Shown here: positions 10,710 to 21,633 of the stretch, in pieces | Layout: each line of letters starts with the position of its first letter | Numbering within the stretch: the first letter of the stretch is position 1 | Assembly (NCBI GenBank): GCA_012184525.1 | Contig: WOFQ01000024.1 | Span: forward strand, 186,001-250,000 | Reading direction: 5' to 3' | DNA from: Xenoacremonium recifei | Taxonomy: Eukaryota > Ascomycota > Sordariomycetes > Hypocreales > Nectriaceae | DNA length: 64,000 nucleotides | Program-made: the position numbers and the translations under genes | The notes under the pieces: model-generated | Seen by the model: the letters and a program-made list of their open reading frames with translations, nothing else | What the model was told of the DNA's origin: nothing | Databases searched by the model: none

Positions 10710-13700
10710 GGGGTCATCCATGAGGTACACTTTCTGTTGGGAGGGACGGGCATACCATGGAACTGGCCGATGTCCAATAATGCACTTTCCGGTCAGGGCT
10801 ACTGGGTGATGACTTGGACATGTCCACGCAAGCCAATGCCAGACGATGATGAATGACGGATCATATTATCATGCGGCGAGCGAAATTGGCAAATCGGACC
10901 TGGCTTCTCATCATCATCATTATCATCAAGAGAAGGGATGTCGGAATGAGTACGAGTGATGCGTTGATGAGAGATCAACGCTATCAAGGTCAGTACACGT
11001 CCGACAAAATGCCACGAAATTGTAAGAGAAGTGCAGCAGCTGGGTTTTGGGGGCTGGATCACACCAACAAAGGCATGTACTCGTTCAGCCAGTGTACGGG
11101 GATGGGATACATCTCCACAGCCCCCAACCCTAACGACCGTGGCAATATACTACACGCAGCGTATGTATTGTCGTACGCAGAAGTGTCTCACTCAAACTCG
11201 GAGCCGTCCGTTATGTTGACCCCAACATTAGCCATGATCAGGCCCAAGCTTATAAACTTGAGTGACTCGTATTCTGGAGACTCGGTAGACTTGCTTACAG
11301 AACTCCAAATTCAAACTAAAGTCACTACGCGCCCTAGCATAAACCTTGGACAAGCATCCGTTCTTTGAGCAAGTGACACGCAAAGCAGTACAACGTCAAC
11401 ACAATAAAGCGCAGTAACCAGGAGCTAGAAGAAGTGACGGGAAGCTAGAGGGAGAGCAGAGACCAGCCAATTATCAGGCGATGATATCCGGAGGGCGGTT
11501 ACACGGTCAGCGAGATGCCCGCCACCTCAGAGCGAGCACAGCAAATGAAAGAGTCGAGACGGCTTGGGAGGCCCAGAAGAGGGGAAGCCGAGCTGGATGC
11601 GAGAGGGGTCGAGGCGTCGTGGGACACACAAAGTGCAATGCAGCGGAGCCAGCGAGGGAGGGATGCGTTGGCCAAATATGAGACAGCTGGTGGCCAGGGC
11701 GATCGATCGTCGCGTGGCTGGACCGCGAGAAGAAGCAAACAGGAGCGGAAAGTCAGCTGGGCTTGCTTGGTGTCGAGACGGAGGTGCCGGACGGTTGCGC
11801 TTGTTAAGACAGGACCAGCTGGTGGTGTAGGCGATATGGTTTAGCAGCAGAAGCTGGCTGGGGGTGAATCAGCGACTAACGACGGTGGGAGGCAAACAAC
11901 CAGGACACGGGCCAGAAGCTGAGCGAAGCTCGTTCGGATGGCGCAAGTTATTAGTGCGGCGTTGCAGCTGCGAGAGCTCGAGGGAGAGAAAAGTGACGGG
12001 TGACTTGTTCTGCAGTTTGCAGAGCGACGAGACGAGCCACTACCGTTTCCGGTCAGTCGCAGGTGGTTTTCCGAGTGTTTGCGACGGGCTGACGAGGCAG
12101 ACTCGCGTCCGTATTATAGGTGGAACAATTGTCCGCGGAGTCTACCGACGAGAGAGGTATTCAGCTTTCCCATCAGGGTCGGCTTGGCTCGACGGGCGGG
12201 TACATAAATAAGACCCAAAATACTCAAGCAAACAGGTGGATAAGAAATGAGTTGAAGAAGTGTCACACACAGTTCATTGGTAATTGCACGGCCCAGTTTC
12301 GGGCAACCCTTATGGGCGCCTGGGAATGCCGCCGAGTTGGCATGAGTCTGACGGACATCCGTGCCTCGGCACGGCATCGATGAGAGCTTGATTCCTTGTA
12401 TGTGTATACGCGCCACTCAATGTCGGAAATACGACGGTGGACAGAGAGGAAGCTTCCAAGTGAGAGAGTCAGCTCTCCGGCCAGCCAGTGTGAAGAAGAA
12501 GCTCAGACAGAGCCCGGCGATGGGCTCCTCGGCGTCCAATCAGAAGTCCCAGGCCATAATAAATGTGCAGCAAGCTACCGAATCGGGCAATGAGCTCGGC
12601 GGAGGCGTGGGGACGGGAAGAAGAGGAGTCGAGTCGAGCGGACGGAACGAAGCTGTTCAGGATTCGAGTTAGGATGAAGAAGAGAGTTGGGACGAGAGGA
12701 GATGCGGTCGAGATTTATGCTGGAGGGCTTAGTCAGGATATTAATAGGTCAGGTGGTCGTTCGACGAGCTATCGTTCGAGGAGGCTTGCTCGAGGAATTT
12801 GCAACCAAAGCTCCGTCCGGTGGTGGGTAGGGAGACACATTGTGAAGGTTCACTTGGGTTGGGTGGTTTTTGGTGGAAAGAAAGAAAAGAGAAAGAGAAA
12901 AAAAAACTGCCTTCTTCCCTCGCCTGTCTCCGTCGTGTATTCTGTATATATATTCGTGATGTCCGCGTAGATGGCCTGGTGTTTCTCTCTTCTTGCTCTG
13001 AACCGAGACGAAGATGGCGGGGCCTCATTCTGAGTGCACTTACACTCCTCCGATTGCGTGAGAATCCCAAACCCAGTCCCAGCCCAAGTCTAACGTTTTC
13101 CAGTCCCGGTCATCAGCCAGCTTGTCTGAGAGACCGGCAACCGACAGCCAAGCAAAGAAGAAGGCGGCCCATGCTCGTGGCTTTAGCTTTGATTTGCTTT
13201 TGCTTCTGCTCGCCCCAACGAACGACGCCGCCGCCGCCAATGCCGACGCCGCAGGCCATCCACCCTCTTCCTGTTCCAGGCCCGGCCAAGCGCTGCTGCT
13301 GCTGCTGCTGCTGCTCTGCCGTTCCCGAGGCGAGCAAACGGCAAGCCGGCCAACCCTGCTGACGGACCGTGTGAGCGTGCGTGTGAGGTGCAGGCCCATC
13401 CATCCCCATCCAGTCGTCAGTGCAAGTGCAAGTGCCGCAACGCAGAGCAACGGAGCTTTGCGCGCGCTGCGCTGGAAGAAAAGCCTTGGCTTGGCTCGAC
13501 GGCTCCATGTCGTCTTCCCCGTGCTCGCTCACTCCCGTCCGTGTCTTGCAGAGTCAGGGTCAGAAGCCAGAAGAGGGATTACCTGATCTGAGTAAGTAAG
13601 TGAGGCACGGGTCGGGGGTCTTTAAAGGCAAGTCGAGCCTCCTCCTCTCCTTCCCTGCTTCCTGCTCTTGCTCCTGCTCTTGCTTTTGCTCCAGCTCTGT

Positions 13701-14897
13701 CTGGCTCGCCCGTCCGCCTCCCGCTAACCGGCGCCTTTCCTCCAGCTGCTTTCCAGCCAGCTCCTCCTCAGCTTCTCCTCTTTCCCCTCCTTCATTGCAT
13801 TCCAGCCAGCACACATCTGGCTGTCATCGCCTTTTGCGTCAGAAGAGATCCGCAGCGCCAGACCAGCCCAGCCCAGCCCGAGAGAAAGACAGCCGCAGCC
13901 AGAAAGAAAGAGCGCCCCGACTGGATTCCTCGTGACCCTCTCCCACCCGCCCAGCTCAGCTCAGCCCAGCCCAGCCCAGTCAAGCCCGACCTGAGGTGCA
14001 AGTGCAACTTCAACTGATTGAAAAGAAGGCTCCATCCAGGCAAGCTCCGACGCTCTCCGTCTTCCCTGGTCGCCTCTCATCCGGCTCGGCCAGCTCTCTC
14101 TCGCTCTCCGCCTTACCTGCCTGGACTTGCCTTGTCGGCTTTCGGTGACGGCACATCAGCGCCAGCTCGGGGATTTGGACCTAAGGACCTGTGTACAGTA
14201 ACGGATCAGAGCAGAGCAGCCCAACAGGCAGGCAAGACGGGGTGGCCATCATTTCGTGGGAAGGGAAAGATTCACTTTGGTCACCACGGCTCAGCTCTCC
14301 AGAAGCCGGCTTCCAGCATCAGCATCAATCGGCGACCAGACCAGACAAGCGCAGCAGAGAAGCCCCTACAGCACGGACGGCCTCAGCCCCAGACCGCATT
14401 GTTTTATTCATCTTTTGTTACCGTTTCATTCCACCTGGTGACCGAGTCAATCAATCACTTATTCACACTCTTTTTTTACTCTTATTTCTTGCCCTGTGAA
14501 GGAAGCTGGGTCGCAAGCAGCCGGTGACAGATACCAAAGACCAAAAAATTCACCTGCATCCTCCGCCAGTCACCCTTCTGCAGTGTCTCCCGCCCCCCTC
14601 TGCCGCTTCTTCCCCTCTCGCCTCGCCTCGAGTATCATCATAATCGCCCACCAGGCCCTGCTGATCGCACCAACACCAGCACCAGCGCCCCGCTAGAGAC
14701 GGCCAAGGGCACTCTAACCTTCGTCATCGGCACTATCACGCAGTTTCCAGCTGATAAGGTAGCGAACCTGAAAGCGTCCCGTTCGATAGCGCGCGACGGC
14801 AGCATCATCATCGTCGTCGACTCCCGTTTCCCGCTGCTGGGCCTCGCCTCGGGTCAGCAGTCCAGGCCGCTCCTCCAGGACTCCCTGATCTGGTCCC
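10710..14897. other. Gene-poor interval and distal leader of the RING gene
   Basis: No gene could be supported in these 4.2 kb. Frames are short, mutually overlapping on both strands and lack domains. Visible elements include a TCATCATCATCATTATC tract near 10906-10927, a (GCT)8 repeat at 13292-13315, imperfect CTTGCTCCTG repeats near 13660-13695, and pyrimidine-rich sequence from about 13.6 kb onward. The right part is plausibly a long promoter and 5' leader of the RING-finger gene. Confidence 0.5.
13292..13315 (+). repeat. (GCT)8 microsatellite
   Basis: Eight perfect GCT units lie in non-coding sequence. The frames crossing it on either strand are low-complexity translations of the repeat (poly-Leu or poly-Gln) rather than genes. 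Confidence 0.9.
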
Positions 14898-15002
14898 ATG
14901 ACTGACAACGACGACGGGCTGCTCTCTTCTTCCTCCTCCGAAACTCCCGATCTCAACCGGCGGGATCGCAGCGATAGTCAGCGCCAGCAGCAGCTATTAT
15001 AA
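14898..15002 (+). promoter_or_regulatory. Candidate upstream ORF (34 codons) before the RING gene
   Basis: An ATG at 14898 opens a 34-codon frame (starts MTDNDDGLLSSSSSETPD) ending in TAA at 15000-15002, about 350 bases before the main start at 15350. Its Asp/Ser-rich start and Arg/Gln-rich end look coding-like, so it could be a translated uORF, or a relic or alternative first exon of the downstream gene. I saw no good splice donor inside it that would join it to the main frame. Confidence 0.35.
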
Positions 15003-15349
15003 CGAGGGGCCGCAGCACGGCGCCGCAGCAGCATCGTTATTGGGAATAGCTATCACCTTCATACTTTACGTCGGGCAGACCCTACGCCTTATCTCGCCCA
15101 GAACCCACCCCGGCCTATCCATACAATCATTCATTCCTGCAGTCATTCATTCATTCACAGACACCCTCACTTCACCTTCACCCTCTCGGCCTCGCTCTTT
15201 ATCGGGTGTCCCTCGACCTCTATAGCGGTCAGGCAATCAAACCGGTCGTTTGCAAAGCGGGTGCCGCCCCCGGAGTTCCTCCAACCTCCATCTCACCCTC
15301 ACCACCACGATTCCAACCCGGCAAGCAAGCAGACTTCCTGATCTTGGCC

Positions 15350-17562
15350 ATGGAGAATAACGACCTCACTCAGCGGAACTGCCACTGCCACCATACACAC
15401 CCGATTGCCCACTCTACTCAGCCGCAACAGATGCCCCAACTGCAGCAGTCACAGACCTCTCGACAAGGCCCAGGCTTGCGAGCCGCACACCGACAAGGGC
15501 TTCCAAACCTCGCTGAAACTATGCCATGGATGCATCCGCCGCCGCAGCTCTTCGGGTACCCCGCGACTCCCGCTGCGTCTTCACCGCTGACTTCGCCGCC
15601 CGCCCCGGTGGATTCGTTCCCAGCTACCTTCCAGAGCCAACATCAACATTCGCATCCGCATCCGTATCTTAATCCTCAGCCACGTGGTCATCTACATTCT
15701 CGTCACCAGCATCCGCATTACCACCCGGGCATTGGAGGGCTTCCCCTGCCACACCCGGGGTTTCAGGGAGCTCCAGGGTCTGACATGCTGAATGGCACCG
15801 TGCCTCAGCGCCAGTTCAGCAATTCTCTGCCACCGATCTCCGTGGCTCCTCCCACGTCGCATCAGGCGCTGGCATCGCTAGCGGAGGCGACCGATCAGGC
15901 GTATCGGACCACCAACCCGCTGGCGGTGAGCGGCACGGCGGGAGCGGCATTCGCGGACGGCCCCTTCCCAGCTCCGCCGGCTGTTGTGTATACTCCGTCA
16001 GATGCCATGCCAATGCGTGGGAACATCCCGGCACAAGCCCCGCCCGTATCGGCCCCGGCCCCGGCCCCAGGCCCAGCGCCCGCGTCCGCCCCCGTGCCCA
16101 CCCCCGCTCCATCCTCCGCAATCCACGAGTACTCTGCCGATTTCAATATGGGCCTTTACTCTAATAACCATCCAGCGGCCATGCAGTTTCAAAGCCAGAT
16201 GTCGGCCGTCGGCTCTACAGCTCCTACGGCCCATCGCCATCGCCATGCGGGCCCCAGTAGAGGCTCCGCGACTGAGAATACTCATCAGCAGCCGTCGCGT
16301 AAGTCATTCCCTAAAAAACGATGCCCAACGTTATCCCGCCATCTTTTCCCGCTTCTAAGCGCTTATACTAATCTTGGGGATAGAACAATCGCCATCCAGC
16401 CAGGCGCCTAGACGTAGTGTTAGGTCGAGAGCTCACAGGCACCGAGCTTTTGTTGCTCCAACGGAGCCCGATGACGACCAGGAAATGCGAGATTATGCAG
16501 CAGTCCGCCGCATGGCCGTGGAGCAGTTGGGCTTGCCGTACAGTATGCTGCCCCCAACAGAAGAATTCATCATGCACCAGGTTCAGTCAGCGAGAAATGA
16601 GGCCAAGGCTCAAGGGACGTCCAAACCGGCTACCAGGACGCTCCAGCGCGTCAAGATTGAGGAGCTTCCCGAATCTGATAGGCGTACGTACAGTCTCTTC
16701 TTCTTCTTTGTTCATCAAGTCGATGATAGCTAATCATGACATATAGAATGCTGCATCTGCTACAATGAGTTTGGGGTCACCACCCCCGAAGGCATCCAAG
16801 AGGAGCCCGTTCGATTGCCTAAGTGCCAACACGTCTTCGGCGATCATTGCATCAAGCAGTGGCTGACTGACTCTGCCACTTGTCCTTACTGTCGTGATAA
16901 ATTACACTCGGAGCCTAAGAAGGGGACTACGGCGCGGACTTTTATCAACCTCATGAGGATGCGGGGGCTCGTTGGTTCTCAAATGTAAGTAAGCGTCGCT
17001 ATCAACGTCGCTCGCCCTCTCGCCTGTTCTTATCGAATGATGAAGGCTCATAGTGGTTAGGATAACCCCGAATGCATCGCAGACCGGGGCACGTTCGTCG
17101 GACACAGCGACGGCCGCTCGACAAGCGTTGAACCGAGGCCTATTGAGTGAGAGACGAGCGGCTTCCGAGGATGCTGACGAGCCCCCGCGCAGACGGCGGC
17201 CCCGACATGAGAGCCCCATCGCAGAGCAGGATCAGTCGTCAATGGGCGCAGATTTCGCCCGTCAGGCCGACCCGGATCCTCTCAACAACATTTGGGCTGG
17301 CCGCGAAGATGTCCTCCGTTACTTTGGCGAAGATGGACTTCCGTTGACGGGCTTAAGTTCGACCACGGCTGCGATATCGAGGGGTCCGACCGGCCGCGGC
17401 CCAGGGAACCAAGTTCACAGCTCTGCCACGGCCACCACCCTTTCGCCAGCTGCTGCACAGTTCTACCCTGCAACCGCGGGCCAGACCCAGCGCCAGGCGG
17501 CCGATTTTCTGGCAGACGCCAGATCCATTCTCCTAAACGAGGCATCGTTTCCCAATGCTTAG
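15350..17562 (+). CDS. RING-finger protein (putative E3 ligase), frame interrupted by TAG
   Basis: Four exons (15350-16298, 16384-16683, 16747-16984, 17061-17562) encode 662 residues. The first ~315 residues are Pro/His/Ala-rich and disordered. A charged region then leads to a RING-type zinc finger at about residues 418-466: CCIC, a 21-residue spacer, C443-x-H445, H450-C451, C462-P-Y-C465. The usual H/C ligand after CxHxF is Gly448, with His450 nearby. The finger suggests a ubiquitin ligase, but substrate and partners cannot be inferred. The frame ends at TAG 17560-17562 yet stays open in the same frame to 17814, adding basic then very acidic sequence (FEDFDYENEG...). The true C-terminus may therefore lie at 17814. 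The start has good context (GCCATGG) and follows a long pyrimidine-rich leader. Confidence 0.8.
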
Positions 17563-17814
17563 AGACCACGACGCCAAGATGAGAACGTGCCTCCCCCGAG
17601 AGCAAATCGGCGTCAACGCAGAGCACGGCAGACTCAATTTTTTCGGGCTCTCTCAGTATCGGCAATGGAGTCTCTCGAACCACTGATCGGAGGGGGCAAC
17701 ACTAACAACGGAGAAAGCGACGATTTTGAAGATTTTGACTATGAAAATGAAGGGCGATTCCTCGACGAGCTCTTGAACGATACCGAACTGGACGATGACC
17801 CATTTACATACTAG
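17563..17814 (+). other. Coding-like C-terminal extension of the RING gene beyond TAG
   Basis: The 83 codons after the TAG stay in the same frame as the last RING-gene exon and end in TAG at 17812-17814. They contain an Arg/Gln-rich stretch and then a run of Asp/Glu/Phe/Tyr ending DDDPFTY, unlike random translated 3' UTR. It could be reached by stop readthrough, by a rare splice using the CTTAG at 17558-17562 as an acceptor (the donor at 17413 would keep frame but is a poor GTTCAC), or it could reflect a nonsense mutation or a base error. Confidence 0.55.
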
Positions 17815-18861
17815 TAATGGAGATTTCGGTTAGAGAGCTGGAGTTACCAGCGACAATTGCTGAGATCGGTTTTGAGACGAGAGAGATGGTGCGGCCTTGA
17901 GCAGCCGATATTCATAATGCAGCCTATGGACAAGGAGCATTCGAACGGACACAACGAGGACATGATGAGATGATTCATCCACAAACAATCGTACGGCGTC
18001 AGGGAGTTTGGGGTTTTCTTATGCACGAGCCGATGGAAATTGCACTCGGAATCCGGCTTTTTTTTTTTTTTACCAGGGGTCTTTCGGTCTTGATGATGAG
18101 TGGTATCTACAGAGAGAGATGGATCTCGACCACTTCAACTACCGGGATTTTGGAAGATGCAGCGGGAGAGGCACCGCCCGCATCAAGGATACCTGGGTTA
18201 GGACTTTGCATTTGCATTCAGAGAGGGTAGGACAGACAGGACAGCGCTTGATAAATAGCGGATAATTAATTGTACATGAAATACCTAAAAACCACCTCCT
18301 GGAGGCCAGATTACAATACGCAGGCTGGTGATTGGTGATGTAACTTGGGGCTGTTAGCGCATGTGTCAAAGCTCCGCGGGGTTTCAGCCGCGACTCCGCT
18401 GGGAACGGCGATATCAGGATGGCCGACTCGGCACAGATCTCGCCGACCAGGAATCTCTGACGTCTCAAGAGAGGGGGGAGGTGGTGACGAGGCCAGGCCC
18501 AGCCATTGCCCGATTGATCCGCTAGCACGGCAACAAAGGGTGGCATGGAGGAGGGGGTCGAGCCATCCATCCATGGATCCTTGGCCCTCTAACAGAACTG
18601 ATACTCCCCCACACGGAGTTGGAGGGCTAGAAACTAACCCCGTGCGAGTTGGACGTGGTGAAGTTTAAAAGGGACACTTGGGTTCTTTTGTCGGTTTCGT
18701 GTGACGCTTCTGCCGCGGACCTTTGTCCAGTTCCAGAGATCTGATCTAGGTGTCGCTTTCTGCGATTTTCGTTCGACCTTGCATCTCAACTTGGATCCTT
18801 TTCTCCAGAGTCTTGCCCTGTTTTACTTCGAAACTTCAGGCATACGTCGATTTTCAGTCTC
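17815..18861. other. Intergenic between the RING gene and the P450
   Basis: No gene could be supported. The interval holds a 14-T run at 18058-18071, followed by a possible TATA-like TTTAAAAG near 18663-18670 about 190 bases upstream of the P450 start. The rest reads as 3' UTR and promoter. Confidence 0.6.
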
Positions 18862-20558
18862 ATGGGCCTGCCGTGGGAAAACATCACAGTGAGCGCCGCT
18901 CTGGGCAGCGCGCTGCTCAATTGGTACCGCCATGCGTGGACGCGTTGGTCGCTGCTGGGTTACTTTGCCGGGGCTTGGGTGGTCTGTCTTGGAATTTGGA
19001 TCATTTGGGCTGTCTTGATATACCCGTTGTTGGTGTCGCCGTTGAGACACCTCCCCGAACCTACGAACAACCACTGGCTTCATGGACAAGGGAAGAAGAT
19101 CCTCAAGGAGCCTTCGGGAATCCCTATGCGGGAATGGTATGGACTCTTTCAAAGCATGTATTCACGATCTGGGACGTTAGTTAACAGTGAGGCTCTAGGA
19201 TCAACGAGATCCCCCACGATGGCCTGATCCGATATAAAGGCCTCTTTAACCAAGAGCGCCTCCTGATCTGCTCGCCCAAGGCCATCTCCGAGGTGCTCGT
19301 CACCAACAACTATAGCTTCTGCAAACCAGCCCCGGTGCGGTGGTCGCTCAGCCGCATCCTGGGCGTGGGCGTGCTGCTGGCCGAGGGCGACGAGCACAAG
19401 ACGCAGCGCCGCAATCTCGCGCCAGCCTTTGCCTTCCGCCACATCAAGGACCTGTACCCGGTGTTCTGGCGCAAGGCGCGCGAGGTGACGCAGGCCATGA
19501 CGGCGGCCTTCAGCGGCGCGGAGGTTGCCGAGACAGAGGTTTCCTCGTGGGCGTCGCGCGCCACGCTCGACATCATCGGCGTTGCGGGCATGGGGCGAGA
19601 CTTTGGCGCCATCCAGGACCCGGACAGCGTGTTGGCGCGCACCTATCGCATCGTCTTCCAGCAGTCGACGCAGCAGCGCATCTTGAGCCTGTTGAGTCTG
19701 CTGCTGCCGCTGTGGCTGATTGCCGCGATTCCTGTGCGGCGCAATGAAGATATCAACACGGCAGCGAATCAGATTCGTGACGTGTGTCGTGACCTGATCC
19801 GCGAGAAGAAGGCCCGGCTGGCGAACAAGGAGGCGCCCGATGTCGATATCTTGTCTGTTGCGCTGGAGAGCGGTGGCTTCTCGGACGAGAACCTCGTCAA
19901 CCAGCTAATGACATTCCTGGCGGCTGGCCATGAAACAACGGCGGCGGCAATGACTTGGGCTATTTATATGCTAGCCCGGAACCCGGATATGCAAACACGG
20001 CTCCGGGAGGAAGTGCGTGCTCGGCTGCCGCCCTTGGACTCGGACAGCGATATCACGAGCCTCGACATCGACCACATGCCGTATCTCAATGCCGTGTGCA
20101 GCGAGGTGCTGCGGTACTACGCGCCCGTGCCGGTGACGATCCGCGAGGCTGCCGTGAACACGACGATCCTGGGCCACGCCGTGCGCAAGGGCACACGCAT
20201 TATGATGGTGCCATGGGCGACCAACCTGGACAAGTCGCTCTGGGGGCCCGACGCCGACGTCTTCGATCCGGAGCGATGGCTAGCCGGCGGCGAGGATGCT
20301 CAGAAGGTGTCGGCGAGCGGCGGCGCGAACAGCAACTATGCGTTCCTGACGTTTTTGCATGGCCCGCGAGGGTGCATCGGAGCGAGCTTTGCGAGGGCCG
20401 AGTTTGCGTGTCTGCTGGCGGCGTGGATCGGGCGGTTTGCGTTTGAGCTGGCGAGGCCGGAAGATGCTGACGAGAAGAAGTTGGAGATCAAGGGGTCTGT
20501 GACGGCGCGGCCGGCCAAGGGGCTGTATGTTAAGGTAAGAGTCATTGGTGGATATTGA
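18862..20558 (+). CDS. Cytochrome P450 monooxygenase
   Basis: Two exons (18862-19136 and 19199-20558, 62-nt intron with GTATGG donor and CTCTAG acceptor) give 544 residues, normal for a microsomal P450. An N-terminal hydrophobic anchor (about residues 35-57, containing AGAWVVCLGIWIIWAV) is followed by a Pro-containing hinge (RHLPEP). Hallmarks are present: the I-helix oxygen-binding motif AGHETT, the K-helix ExxR in EVLRYYAP, the PERW segment (FDPERW), and the haem loop FLHGPRGCIG with Cys484 as thiolate ligand. The overall pattern is of the CYP3/CYP4-like class found among fungal detoxification and secondary-metabolism enzymes. The substrate is unknown, and no synthase, reductase or transporter flanks it, so it does not look like part of a cluster. 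Confidence 0.93.
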
Positions 20559-21633
20559 TGGGGGTACTTGGTTAATGAGGATTGGACATGGTGAGCTGGC
20601 TGGGCGGTAATGAGTTATGGGTCGAAGTTGGCGGGTTTATGGATCTTAACCGCTGAACCGAAATGCAATGATATTTTTGGACGTTTGGGTGAGGGAGTTA
20701 CTAATGTTGGTTGGTGTGGTGTAAGAGCGCTGCAATGGCAGGAATGAGAGACTATCGCGGGACGGAAACTAATGAACACGGGATCTGCCTCAGGCCGCTG
20801 AGACAGCCGTGGCACCGCTCCTCGGGCCTCCCGCGACCCGGCCGATAGGGCAGGCACAAAATGCAAGACAATGTCTTTCTTTTGCATCGACGAACCCTCA
20901 CCGACTCGCTGGACAATTAACTGCGCGATGTGTCACTTCTGCATCTCCAGGGTAGGATCGACTGGATTATGGCGCTGGCCTCGCAGCGGCGGCCACCCGC
21001 ACGTGTCGCCGCATGTGACTGATGTTGATTTCCTGCGGTGCCAGCTGGCCTGCCTGAGCGTGCGTCATCTCCACTCATTGGACGCTGTTGTGGCGACCTG
21101 AGGTTAGCAGCCGAAGCGACTTATCACGATTTCAGCTGAGGACGTCCACTCCCACCGCGTATCCGTCCAGTAGCGGCTGCGATGGCCAGCCAGTAAAGAC
21201 GCATGGCCTGACCGCTGGGTTTATGTACTCTGGATTGCTCTCGCTCGCAGAGCAGACTCTGACTTTGCATCGCGCAACGGTGATCGTCGACCGCCAGAAC
21301 TCAAACTCGCAACGGCTTCCACGCGTGCCAGCTCGGGAGATTTTACCGCCCAGGCCTCTGTGTCTAGCAATCTCAGCCCCACCATCCAGGCCTCTGAACG
21401 AGCCAGCGAACGGGCCTAGCGTTGGGCAGAAGCCTCCATTCCATCCCCAGCCACCGCTTCAACCCTTACTAGCGGCCCGAGGCGACGGGGTGACCCCCCC
21501 ATAATACCTAGAGGAAGCTCCGCCGGGAGCTCAAAACAAAACAGAGTCACTCCAAAACACCACACATTCTTGCTATCGTTGCCACGAGACACTGCCCGCC
21601 CCCCGATCGAGCGGCAGAGTCGTCACGAGCACG
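20559..21633. other. Leashin promoter and leader region
   Basis: No gene could be supported in this kilobase. It contains the P450 3' region and the presumed promoter and leader of the giant ORF. One isolated ACGCGT lies at about 21320-21325. The final 130 bases are A/C-rich, typical of a fungal leader. Confidence 0.55.

Noticed and set aside
12799..13586. Overlapping ORFs on both strands around the GCT repeat
   Set aside because: They are translations of a microsatellite and skewed sequence with no recognisable protein features.
15206..15349. N-terminal extension of the RING gene to 15206
   Set aside because: It begins at GTG, not ATG. The ATG at 15350 has a strong start context.
19340..20446. 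Plus-strand ORFs overlapping the P450 in another frame
   Set aside because: They are GC-rich shadow frames. The P450 frame carries all the family motifs.
18862..20558. Secondary-metabolite cluster around the P450
   Set aside because: No polyketide synthase, peptide synthetase, terpene cyclase, transporter or pathway regulator is adjacent.
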